Origin: Prochilodus magdalenae
Lineage: Eukaryota; Chordata; Actinopteri; Characiformes; Prochilodontidae
Length of the DNA stretch: 64,000 bases
Direction: 5' to 3'
NCBI GenBank assembly: GCA_024036415.1
Contig: JAMWET010003560.1
Location: 988,501 to 1,052,500 of the forward strand
This document shows, one piece after another, positions 32,876-44,320 of the stretch. The notes beneath the pieces are model-generated. The model was not told where the DNA came from. It searched no databases and worked only from the letters and a program-made list of their open reading frames with translations. Each line of letters opens with the position of its first letter. Within the stretch, counting starts at the first letter, position 1. A program made the translations under genes and the position numbers.

Positions 32876-35800
32876 TTTTTTAGTTTTTAAAACATCAACA
32901 GCGCTCCAACTCTAAAATGCTCGGAAATGGTGTGCTTGGATACGTCATTTTGATCCTACTTATGGTCTTCAAAAACAAATGTCAGCTCTTTTTCCCCTCA
33001 AGAATGAAAGGGATGGAAAAGTATATGCAAATCTACTGTACTTCTGCTGGACAGACACCATGAATTCAATGTTGGTCTCACTCACACTCGTCTGTTTGCC
33101 TTTTTTTCCCCATCACTCTTTCTTCCCAAAAAGTTCCATTCATTTTCTACATTCTACTGTTTCACCACCATTCAAACCCTACTGTTTCCTTTATCCAACA
33201 GCCACCAAACTGCAGGGGCAGAACACCAAACTCTAATATACAGACAAATTTACACTCCTCTATGTGTTGCTTATTCCTCTCTTGTTCCTTCCATAGACTT
33301 CTGGTCATTTCTAGCATCCACCTAGCAACAGGTATAACTGTGCAATTACTCTGCATCATCTCCAGGAAAGGGTTTAATGTACACAAAGATCTAAAAACTA
33401 GGTTCTGTGACCTCATCTATGAATATGGGCACAAAGCTTCTAAAGGAGCAATGAAGGGAGGGGTATATTTGTTTTACTGTCAAGCTTGAATATCAACAGT
33501 CATTCCCCAGAGTTGCTAACTGCACCTGTAATCCCAATTCTTAATTCATAATTAGAACTGATTCTAATTTTTTGGGGGAAAAGCAATTCTTTGAATAGCA
33601 CATTTTTCTCTTTGGTTCAGTCCCTGAATTCCTTAGCAGCTAGGTGTTTCAGAGCTAACACTGCTAAAACTCATGAGGTATGAAAAAGCCATTATAGCAC
33701 CATCGACTCATGAGCTTCCTGCCCATGGACAGGCTGCTGGGTAATATTCTTCTGAGACATACAGCGGCTTGGCCTAACGGAACGTGGGCGAATGCAATGC
33801 TTTAGCCAGTCTTTAGGAGGATCAGCTGCTCTGAACCTCATCGTTATGAAAAAGGCCCTTTAAAAGTGCCTGCAGAAGTCTGCTCTGCACTCACTGGCAT
33901 TTTGGACATGTTCTGCGCAGCATCATGCTATCAAAACCGTGCCCTGGGAGAGCTTGGCTGCAGATGGAAGAGGCAACCAGCAAAATGCCTCGTAATGCAA
34001 AAAATTTCACACTCGGTTCAAGCCCTTAGCGTGTGATTCATTTGTCTCCTGAGACCTGCAAGGGCCTGGTTGTTAGCCCCTGGCCTTCTTTCATGCAGTG
34101 CATGCTGGGATCTTATTTTTTCCCAGTCAAAGGGCCAAGAGCCTCCAGAGTGAGCGTGTTAACAAAACAGCTTATCCCCATCTGTAGCTGATATGATCTG
34201 AGCTAAATGAGCAAACAAAGAAACTTCCACACTCAACCACTGGGTTACACTCTGTACTAGAGACAGATATTCACCAACACATGGTGACCCCTAGTAGGGC
34301 ACAACACAGGCCGTTTTTTTTTTTTTTTTTTTTTTTTTTATCAGGAGCCAGTGAGGGAAACTTCTTTACGACCAAAATTCCACTCAGTGTCAGGGGATAT
34401 AAATACAGACCCCAGGCAGCGGTGTGTACAGGTTCTTACTAAGCAGTTCATCATGAAGAAGACTGCGTTTTTAAAACTAAGGCTTAACAGAAGAAATGAG
34501 TCGGCTTGTGTTATTTCACACTACTACAGGTTCTCTCAGGCTGCCACAGCAAAAAAGCTTATGGCTGATTCATGAGTGCAGTCATATTTTCCTTTTAAAA
34601 ATGACAATTACAGCACAATCAACCATGCCCACACGCATTGCTCGGTACCTAGGACTTTCATTTTCCCTTCTACTTTCAAAACAAAAAGCTTCAGAAGAAA
34701 TATTTCATTATCACTTGGTTTGTTTTATTAGGGTGTGAATAATTGGGAAATGACACAGTTATTTAGGTACTCTGGCTCTGTTTTCCAGCACACTGGATGC
34801 GAAATGAAACAATGAAGTGCAGTCAGATGTAGTTTGTGAGTAGATCAGGTGATCTGTATTGGAACTACAGTCCTTTTATGCAAACTCAGCTCACTGTGGG
34901 GGAAAAACAGTACTTTGGATGCTTGGTTGTTTTTCTTACATCATTGTGTCTTTAGTCGGCGCATAATGCCATTTATACACTGCCTGATTTTAGAAATCTT
35001 GTTCTTTGCTGGAGGCTCACACTGCATGTTTGAGTCACCCATTGTGTATGAACAAAGTCTGTGATTCATATGCTCACACTGTATGAAAAATGCTCAATCC
35101 GACTGACATGGCATGATATGGGTGCTCATACTGCGTATCTTGAAAGGCTCCCAACACCTTGCATAGTGCATAGGAATTAAAATAGAGGCACCCACATACC
35201 AAGGCGTGCCATGTGTGCACAAGTCCATACTGGACAAGTGTACTATTTTGGTCAAGAAGCCACATCATTGTGCACTGTATAGAAAAACATGGGGCACTTT
35301 GCCACTGACAAAACATCCTACAACAGCTTGGCTAACTTCACCACAGTGTGCACTGAAACTAAGGCAAACTTCATACAGGTTTGGCAAGACGATTTAAAAA
35401 ATCATTATATTTATGTTTATATCTTAAATTTGTTCAGTCTAATGGAGCAAAGTCAGCACATGCGAATGTTGGTCCTGCAGATGTCAACTGTTTACTTTTT
35501 TTTTTTGCTTCTGTTATCTGTGTTCAGCAGTTTCCAGGCAGTTGGCTGTTGGTGTGAATTTAAGAAATCAGTCTGTGACACCACTCAAACTGTGAGACTA
35601 AGAATTATGATTATCCGACTGCTCGGTTGAAGCTTGTTTGGGCAAATGAGGACTGATAAAGCTGATTCTTGCAGATCATGAAATTCAGTCAGTTCTAACC
35701 AAACCGGGTTTAAAATTAGGCTAAACTGGCATAGTGTATGCCTGGCTTATGACCAGTAAAGGTGTGCCATTTGCAACTTGAGTCTGGTGTCCCCATTAAA

Positions 35801-36607
35801 ACAGACAATGTGGCTGGTAAAGTGAGCAATATAAAGGTAAGGTAAATATAAAACATGAACAACAGTAATAATAATAATAATGATAATAATAATATGAAGA
35901 AAAAGATCTTATGGTTGGACCTATTTACCCACCAGACACTGGGTTCACAAGTTTTTTTTTTCACAAAATTTTTCTCTTAAATTTAGTCATGTCAAATTCT
36001 GCCCAGTCGCTACAACGTTACAACGAGGGACACTTTTCATTCATGAGGGTACAAACAGTGTAAACAAAGGTACAACAAAGGTTTAATGTTCTACCCATAA
36101 CCATTAAATACCGTATATATTTTTTAATAGTATTATTAGTACATATTTATACCTTTACCAAACCTATCGTTTCATAACAAAATATGAGAATAATGAGAAC
36201 AAAGTGTGTCTGGATTCAAAACAACTTCAAAAATACAATTTCAATCAAGTGAGGAGCAATCACGTTCCCTAAGTAAAGCCCTCAGAGCCTTACAGTACTG
36301 AAGACACACCTTTAAGGGTACCAACCCAGTGACAGAGGGGTACTACCTCACAAACAGTTTAGAATCTTTTTTCTGAGAGTCTAGGTCCCATCATATGACA
36401 CTACCAGCACTAGGAGGCTGAAGGCTAGCAAATTCTATTACCTAGCCTTGTGAAGCCACTCTCTGAATCATTCTGAACTGGTGCTAATGCAGCTTCATTA
36501 AACTGCTCAGCATGCTTGGGGGATTACATGCCAGCTATACTCTAATCTTAATTCAACATATAATCTAACATTACTGAATAGACTGAAAATGATGACTAAC
36601 TCTTAAT
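32876..36607. other. Long unassigned region; possible conserved block at 33650-34230
   Basis: No gene or dispersed repeat recognised. 34314-34340 is a T homopolymer (27 T). 33650-34230 is non-repetitive and balanced. 35870-35895 has short (AAT)n. About 36280-36345 (GTACCAACCCAGTGACAGAG) resembles a fish repeat that I cannot name. Several 60-113-codon frames occur here but lack domains. Confidence 0.35.
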
Positions 36608-37018
36608 CCATTCGTACTCTTGATGGGGATTAGTGTGGGCATTCTTATACAATATGTCCTCTTACTGGGCTGTCTTTGGGCTGGTAGGTGATCCATCTCA
36701 GGGGAATCCTCCAGGCCTGATTATCCAAGTGCTATCTTTTTTAGCCTGGATGGGGCATTTGGATGATGATGCTTTATGGTTTACAATTGTAGGCTTTTAG
36801 TCGCACACATCATACGTCGCCATTCATACTCTCAATGGGCATTAGTGTGGGCATTCCTGAACAGTTTGTCCTCCTACAGGACTGTCTTTAGGTGGGTAAG
36901 TGACCTCATCTCATGGGTATCCTCTAGGCCTGATTATCCCAGTGCTATATTTTTTCCCAGGATGGGGCATTTGGATGATGGTGCTTTATGGTTTACAATT
37001 GTAGGCTTTTAGTCGCAA
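36608..37018. repeat. Tandem duplication of a 212-bp segment
   Basis: 36608-36819 and 36820-37018 align end to end. Shared anchors include GCATTAGTGTGGGCATTC (one difference), GGCCTGATTATCC, GATGGGGCATTTGGATGATG and ATGGTTTACAATTGTAGGCT. The copies differ by scattered substitutions and small gaps, so the duplication is not recent. The segment has no identified function. Confidence 0.92.
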
Positions 37019-38269
37019 CAATGAAAGTGTTTGTTCTTTTATTGGCATTCAAATCATACCGAAGAGTGCATAGTCTGGCTTGTCTCCCTGTAAACTAATG
37101 AATTACAGGACTCTGCACTGCCGGCCTTTTTCCACTTCTCATTAAAGAAAAGGCTTTTTGACTTTTGCCTCTTTAGGCTGGGTCTCCTCCTGGGAGCTGT
37201 TCTCCGCAGACCTCCTAAACCCTGAGATGTAACACCACATTGTAGCTTTTTTGTTGTTGTTGCTATAACAGTGGCATAGACTTCTTGACCTGAGGTCATT
37301 TTTTTAACAAATGTTCGCAAGTTTGTGGTCTATGCTCAGGTCGCCTTGGTTAGCCACTGTGTCTCCTCGTTAAAGGGTCTTGGTAAAATAAGCAGACTCA
37401 CAATTTAATCTGTATAGTGGAATACCACACATCCCTCTGTCGTAATTGCATTATTTGTTTGTATATACTATTTTATATGGCAGTTTGAGTATATGGCAAA
37501 TCACTACACTAAATCACGTGGGTGGCAGGTGCTAAATTCCAACCCTGCAGCAGATACAGCGTGTCAGATTTAAGATATGATTGCAATTATCACACAAACC
37601 CACTGAGAACACAGATTTAAACACTTGTTTTGGCAACAGTTCACTTTCTACAAGTTCACTTGTTTCCAGCAGGAATACTAATGACATCAAAATATTATCC
37701 TATGTTATTCTACAGTATTTAAGTTCAAGCTATAATACATGAGAAGGAGTTTTATAATATTAAGGAGTGCTACAACGTGAGATACTGGCATTGCACTGGT
37801 ACAAAGCCACAAGGTGAAATGATTCCTTTCCCTGTCAGGAACAGTGCTGCTAAAGCAACATTATCAGTCTAAGCATTGAGTTGTAATAGGAACAGTCAAG
37901 GAACAGTGCATGGTTTCCCAAGCATCAGGGTTACAAGGTACAACCAAAACTTTAGGCAAGGTTATAATAATCCCATGGCTACACGCACTGCCAAAGCTGG
38001 TACATATTAAGAATTTACATTTATGTGAAGCTGAAAACTTTATATTCTCGTGCTCTGTATTCATATTATCCACCTACCTTGAAATTGCTAGGGTTGTTGT
38101 AAATAGTAATACTAGAAGAGCTTCAGTCAGAAAGCCATTATTGCACTCAGATCGTCTCCTAGTCATTCACATTATGGGATTGAAACTACCTGTGGTATGA
38201 TTATTATTAATAGTAATAATAGTTTCAGCTTTAAACATTACAGTATTAACTGAATTTCTCAACAGAATG
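37019..38269. other. Unassigned sequence
   Basis: No gene or repeat family recognised. Confidence 0.35.
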
Positions 38270-38760
38270 TGAGGAAATGACAGTTTTGACAGTGTGTCAA
38301 AGATGTCTATGTACTGTGTGCTGTGATATCTATCGAAGATAGCATGCTAATCTTTGTACTTTAAGAGACGACAGTGAGTTACTGTAACATTGAATCTAAT
38401 CAGTCCAACATGAGAGGATAAAGAAGTAGCACTGCTGCCCTGACAGTTTATTCTAATCTCTTGTCAATTATGTTAAAGGTCCTGCTCCCGGTTACAGTCA
38501 ATAAATGGAGCAGTAAACACAATGATGGCTGAAGCTTTTGTCAAGTGACCATTATAACAACTATACCACACATTCACATCAGGAATCCAGAGGTGATATA
38601 ATAGAAGCAAATTAAGAACTAACCTTGTAAAGAGAGTAAAGCGATGAATATAATATAACACTTCTAGAGTGGTAAGAAATGAAGAGCGAGGGACTGTGTA
38701 CTTTCTGGTAAAGTTTGAAAAAATGAATTTCAGGTTGTGTCACCTTACTTGCTCCTGTTT
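38270..38760. repeat. Segment similar to 40705-41260 (copy 1)
   Basis: Shares with the second segment 'caacagaatgtgag', AGGATAAAGAAGTAGCACTG, 'tattctaatctcttgtcaatta', 'gctgaagc.tttgtcaagtgaccattat' and, more loosely, 'atgaatttcaggttgtgtcaccttac'. The order is the same in both. The family is unknown. Confidence 0.65.
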
Positions 38761-40109
38761 GTGTGGACTTTTCCCCATGTTTTAGCTTCTAGTATTACCT
38801 AAGAGAAAATAAACTTTATGTAGTCAGACATAAAATGTGAAGAAAGTTTTTGTTCCCAATGTTCCAACTGGCTGTCCTTGGAAAAGATCGCTGGCTGGTG
38901 GCCACCAGTTTGAGGCCCATGATTTAGGACCTTGTAGGACAAGAGGGGACCTTAACTTGGATATGCAGTGAAATAGTCCGCCAGTGCCCATGGCAGAGAA
39001 CCAATGCACAATGAGAAGATTTTCTGGAAGAGGCAAAAACACAAAAAGCAGAATTTAAAAAATACTAAAGTTATCCAAGTTTTATGCTGGAATGCCAAAG
39101 AAGAGAGACGTACAATAATCTAGATGGGATGTTATGAAAGCATGAATCAGAGTTTGAGAATGCTTCATGGTTAACATAGAGCAGAAGCAGGCAGTATTGT
39201 GGAGGTGGTAAGAAGCACTTTTAACAAGTGCTTTAATGTGGGTTTCAAAAGAGAGAGAGCTTAATCAAAAGGCCTACTGAGGTTGTGAGCTACAGGACAG
39301 GCTTTAATACGCACCCTGTTAAAGGATTCCCAAAGACTGGGCCTCTCACAACCAGAGCCTTAGGACAAATAAGCACCACTTCAGTTTAATAAGCCAAAAT
39401 GCTGTGAGCAACACAACAGTAGTGGATAACAGAGGAATGCTTTCGATCATAAGGAACAACTGCTGAAAAGAATCAGGGCACTACCCAGGATGTAGGTAGT
39501 ATAGGTTTATCAAAGGTGACCATAAAGAGAAGAATATGCCAGCATGGCCTCAGAGAACTGATGCAATGCACTGGTAAGCACCACTACCAGGCTACGCCAA
39601 ATAAGGCACATTAAAAGCAGGTAGAGCTCTGCAGGACAGTAATATGAACAGATTGACTCCAAAGTGACGCAACTGGATGGGGGGTTGGATCGTTTTACTA
39701 GGATCTTACCACAAGGAATCCAAGAGAGCACAATTGGCTATGCAGCTCTCTGAGTGGACTCAGGACTAAGGAGGGCTTAGTTCCTCTCTTCTGTCCATCT
39801 GCAGAGTTGATGGCCATTCACAGGGTTCTGCCAGTTCACATTCATAAAACTCAACAGTCCATGCTCATCTTCATGCCCATTTGGCTGCCCTGTGACTTTA
39901 TGTGAGCAGCAGTGTAAATGGATGGGGTGGTCATTATATCCAGTCTCAGGGGAACCACTTACCTGCTTTCACAGCCCCAGATGGATGGCTAAGCAGTAGC
40001 ACTCATGGGCAGTGCCAGATTTTTTTTTTTACAGGGGTGCTAAAACACAAAGTGGATGCTATACCTATAGGTGGTGGGGAAATGTGTGAACAATGGGGGT
40101 CTGGACTTT
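38761..40109. other. Unassigned; eroded repeat pieces near 39070-39260 and 39490-39740
   Basis: 39070-39260 (AATCTAGATGGGATGTTATG, 'gcatgaatcagagtttgag') resembles a fish interspersed repeat of unclear class. 39490-39740 may be a badly eroded Tc1 transposase part ('tcaaaggtgaccataaagagaag'). Both are weak. Confidence 0.3.
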
Positions 40110-40262
40110 GTCAGAAAGACATGCTGTCAGGGGAGTTGGAGATCCTAAACTGTTATGGGCTGACAAAATGTCCAGGGTGTTTCCTGTCTTGCACCCAGTA
40201 GGCACTGGGATAGGCTGCAAAACTCAATGACCCAGGAGGATAAGCGGTGCAGATGATGAGTG
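40110..40262 (+). repeat. Fragment of the 'CCAGGGTGTTTCCTG' interspersed repeat
   Basis: Contains TGTCCAGGGTGTTTCCTGTC, 'gcactgggataggctgc' and 'gaggataagcggtgcagatgatgagtgagt' as in the 23450 and 55380 copies. Confidence 0.65.
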
Positions 40263-40704
40263 AGTATTCAAGCACACATAAGGCTTTACCCACATTTTAA
40301 TGGGATTTTGCAAATGCCTGGTTTTGTGTGGACCTATCAAACTTTTAGTCTTGAGTTTTTCTGCCTGTACAAAGTCTTGTAGCATTATTGCAGCAGTAGC
40401 TGTTTCTGCTAATGCCAGATTAAACCCAGAATAAGTGTGTCATGACCGATAAAGCAAAAACAATCTGCAATAGTTTGGTTTTCAGCCACTTACAGGTAAA
40501 GCACATGCCATGACTTTATATACTGCATTGTTAAGCATGAATTCACATGCATGGAGAAAAACATAACTAGAACAGCCTTGCTGCCAGGTTTATGTGCCAG
40601 TGTCTAGGGGAAAGGCAGTTAGTCCACAGACAGCAGAAACATAAGAATCGCAGACATCACAAGTTTTCATTTTCAATTGTTCCATCTTAAGTTTTAATTT
40701 CTAC
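40263..40704. other. Unassigned sequence
   Basis: No gene or repeat family recognised. Confidence 0.35.
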
Positions 40705-41260
40705 ATGGACTAAAATTACCAACAGAACGTGAATCAGTAACAGGGATGGCAGTTTGTCAAAGACATCTGCTTAGGTGATCATGCCAGTTATGGGCTCTCC
40801 TGTCTTGTAACAGCACTTTATGAGTCAAGTAGTAGTGATAGTAGTGATAGTAAGTCACTGACCAACATGGGAGGTTAAAGAAGAAGCGCTGCCCCGACGG
40901 CATATTCTAATGTCTTGTCAATTACAATGAAGGTTCTTCTCCTGGCAGGTAGCCAAAGAATGGGCAATAGCTGAAGCGCTTGGCAAGTGACCATTATGAC
41001 CACCGCCGCCTGCTATAAATCCTTGCTATAAATCCTTGTTATAAATCCTTGTTATAAAGCAAAACAAACGTTAACATTAGCACTGCTTTTCACCACTGGA
41101 TTTGCGCAACAGTCTTTTAGATTTGTAGGTCTGGTAAAATCTTTAGATGAACTGTGCAGTCCTTTGTATCTTACGATGGGGTGGACCCCACAACTTTCTG
41201 TTTGTGCCCTAATGCTCGGAGTATGAATTACAGGCTGCGTCATCTTACAATTTGCTCCTG
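40705..41260. repeat. Segment similar to 38270-38760 (copy 2)
   Basis: Same order of shared blocks as copy 1: 'caacagaacgtgaat', GGTTAAAGAAGAAGCGCTG, 'tattctaatgtcttgtcaatta', 'gctgaagcgcttggcaagtgaccattatga' and 'gaattacaggctgcgtcatcttac'. It contains a 13-bp tandem repeat at 41013-41057 absent from copy 1. Confidence 0.65.
41013..41057. repeat. 13-bp tandem repeat, about 3.4 units
   Basis: Unit CTATAAATCCTTG repeated, with C-to-T change at the unit start in later copies. Confidence 0.9.
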
Positions 41261-41880
41261 TACAGCAGCTCCAGATGGCAGACATTTAAACTGCTGTCGA
41301 TGTGCCTCACCCCGGCAGGCGATTAATAAAGTCTTTTTATGGCGGCTCAATGACAGTGAAGTAAACAGAGTGTGAAAACAAAACATCTTATTTTACCTGT
41401 ATGGTTGCATCCATACCCATACGTGTGTCATTTTTTCCAACAGGTTAAAAAAAATTTCAGACCTTTGATGACCTTCAGGATTTCATATCTATTTAAAGTT
41501 CTTTATGAGTCTTTTTAAGGGCCCACTGGGATCCTAAAAAATGTTTCATTATTATTTTATACTGATGTGAATTGGTCTGCATGTTTTAATAAAAACCACA
41601 CAATTAAATGTGCTGGGACCCAACTGACTGGTAAAACAACAAAAACAAATCTAGCAGTTAAAAAAAAATACATAGAGTATGAAGATGAATGAGTCGCTTA
41701 TGAATTACATTACAGGATGGAAAAGGGTTTGGGCACATCTGTATGAACAGATATGTGGAACACTTGTCTATATTAAGTGTTGATAATAGGTTATGTGAGT
41801 TGTTTGCCGGTGTTTTTATTCTCTACATTTGACGTCATTGCCAGGATCATATTTACCTAAGCACCACATCAAATTTACCT
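41261..41880. other. Unassigned sequence
   Basis: No gene or repeat family recognised. Confidence 0.35.
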
Positions 41881-42655
41881 ACACTCATCATCAGTAGAAT
41901 AGCTGCACCCAGAAGGAAATGTCAGATGGTAATGTTATTGGGAAGGAAGATAACGGTTAGCAGGAACAATAAATGATGATAAATTTAGACTGATATGATC
42001 AATATTTATTGAGCTACACATACAGAAGTAGTGTCTCTCAGTCTAGCGTTGGGCCACCATTACTAACACAACATGTCAGTCATCTCGGCATGAAGCTGTA
42101 AAGGTTCCTAATGGTGTCCTGCGATAATCCATCCCATGCAGCCTAAATATGCTCACACAGTTCCTGCAGATTTTGCAGAATTTGCAGGTGGAGTGACACA
42201 AGGCCTTCTGGATGTGGGATGCGTGATAGTAAACCATTCATCATTATGGTGCTGAGCATGGTACCTCGACACACGGATTCGTTGGCTGTCTGTACCAAGA
42301 CAAAAGCGGGACTCGTCGCTGAATATGACCAACCGCCATTCAGTGTCAATCCATCTCAGTCTGGCATGACACCATTATAGTCTTTGGTGACTGTCTTTGC
42401 TGACGCAGTGTTAGGGGCAGTCGCATTAATGGTCTACGTGTGTGTAATGCCAATGGTGTCCAACTACATCCTTCTGCCAATGGTGCTGGCACTAACAGGA
42501 TGACTCATGGAGGGCATCACTGCCAGCTGAAAATCTGCAATCAAAGATGTTGGGTCCAGCCATAAGGCCCTTCCTTCCTTGCGTCACATGCGTATCTGAG
42601 CGTGAAACTTTAGTCATTTACATAATCTCACAATGTCAAACCTACCCACCATGTG
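41881..42655 (-). mobile_element. Tc1-A element, copy 7, minus strand
   Basis: The left end TACACTCATCATCAGTAGAA is a terminus preceded by TA. Minus-strand order: GGGTAGGTTTGACATTG (about 42640), 'gactcatcctgttagtgccagcaccattgg', the linker with 'actataatggtgtcatgccagactg', GACGAGTCCCGCTTTTGTCT with the first catalytic Asp (about 42310), then a jump to 'ccagaaggccttgtgtcactccacctgcaaa' and GGGATGGATTATCGCAGGAC, and the 3' end near 41990. The central catalytic region is missing. The frame is broken in several places. Confidence 0.86.
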
Positions 42656-44098
42656 TGAGTGTATAAACTCGCGAAGCAATTCAAATGTTCTTGGAATTCA
42701 AGATCTCCCTGGATTAATCCACTCTCTCCCTCAACTCTCATTCATTAAGCAGGTCTCCATCAGGATTCCACCAATAGCAGCATTAAAAACAGCTCAGCCA
42801 TACAGAGCTCCAGCCACCAATTAGCACAATATCATTCTAGAGTATTCTAGACTACTGGATTTGATCTACTGATTAGAAGCTATTGCACAAATGTGTCTTA
42901 ATCCAAGCCAGTTTTAGGCCACAATATATTTAAAGGTAACTGTATTTACATAGTTGGAGTTGAATAAGAACAGTTCAGTACATAGAAATGACATTCACTG
43001 AACATTAAGCACTGTTGTTCTTCCTCCAAATACAAATCCGTCTTTGCAAATGAGGCAAACAGACCATTTCTTAAATCTTAGACTGTGGTTTAATACTCTT
43101 GACCTTACCCAAAAGTAGACCCCTACAACTTACAAATACTAGCTCACATTCCAGCCCAGCAGGAACAGTGGAGCAACAGCAATGGTGGAATACGCAGGCA
43201 GAAATCTTCCCTTCCAAGCTGTGAAATGAGGTGTCAGCACTCTTCATACTCTTTCCAGAGAACTAAACCGGCTTTGTTGATATTTATCTCCAAACAAGGC
43301 TTTTCATACCCTGTCCAAGGAACTTAATGGACATGATTAATCGTCATCTTTAGATGAGACTGAAATTGGTTTCCTGTTTGCCAGCTTGTTAATCAAATGT
43401 CCCATTCCATCTTAAATACTACTGCTTGTTCAGCCACAAGAATACAGCTGTGGCACCATTTAAGGTGGAAATGAAAATGAGTAAAATCAGCTGGCGAACA
43501 GGAAGTCACTTTCAGCAGATCTTCAACAAAATCCTGGACAACTTTAATACCAAGCTTATTATACCACATATTACTCTGAACAATATCGAGTAGCTTTGCT
43601 CAGCGAATGGAAAGGAAGCAGTTATACCTTAAACAGTTTCACAACCCTACCAGCAACCTGCATTTTATCACTGTTTGCTGGTGGAAGTTCATTTTATTTT
43701 TCACCCTCATCCTCCTCCCCTTTTTTTCTGCACCATAAAAGTCAAAGCAGTTTTCATTCTAGGACTAAATCGTAGGATAGAAAATGGGGTATATAAAACT
43801 GCATCTGAGTATTTATCAACCCATACCTTCTATCCAGACATCAGAGAATAATTTATAATGCTGAAAATGCATTCTAGTGCACCTTTGAGGTAAAAGAGGA
43901 GAATGGAAGGAAATTTATGTAGACGTGTAAAGATTCTGCCTTTCATTCAAACTGCTTTGCTAATAATATCACTTGCAATGAAGAACTTTGTACTGAACTG
44001 AAGACAGGAATGCATGATAGAAGCATTTTCACCAGTGGTCTCAGACTCATTCCCACCTCCAGTGCAAACATATGCAACATGCACTTGAAACATGCTAC
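42656..44098. other. Unassigned sequence
   Basis: No gene or repeat family recognised. Confidence 0.35.
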
Positions 44099-44320
44099 CA
44101 CGTCAGAGTCACTGCAGTGCTGTGAATGATTCAACCACCCCAAATTATACCCCCTATGTGGGCTTCCTGTGGGGCTCCTGACTATTGAAGAATATGATAT
44201 AAGGGTCTAATAGCATATGCAGTCTGTAATTGTAGAACTACAAAGTGCACCTAGATGTTTAGTAGAGCTGACAAACTGGACAATTAGTGTAGATAAAGGG
44301 AGGTGTACCCAGTAGAGCAC
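44099..44320. mobile_element. Right arm of the palindromic fish repeat
   Basis: Contains 'cgtcagagtcactgcagtgctg.gaatgattcaaccacc', 'ggggctcctgactattgaagaa', TCTGTAATTGTAGAACTACA and 'gtagagctgacaaactggacaattagtgtag'. These match, as I recall it, the right arm of the repeat whose left arm is at 11680-11986 (the word 'tgtag..ctacagttac' is mirrored). It is non-coding. Confidence 0.5.

Noticed and set aside
39490..39740. Possible further Tc1 transposase remnant
   Set aside because: Only one short resemblance ('tcaaaggtgaccataaagagaag') was found, not enough to call an element.
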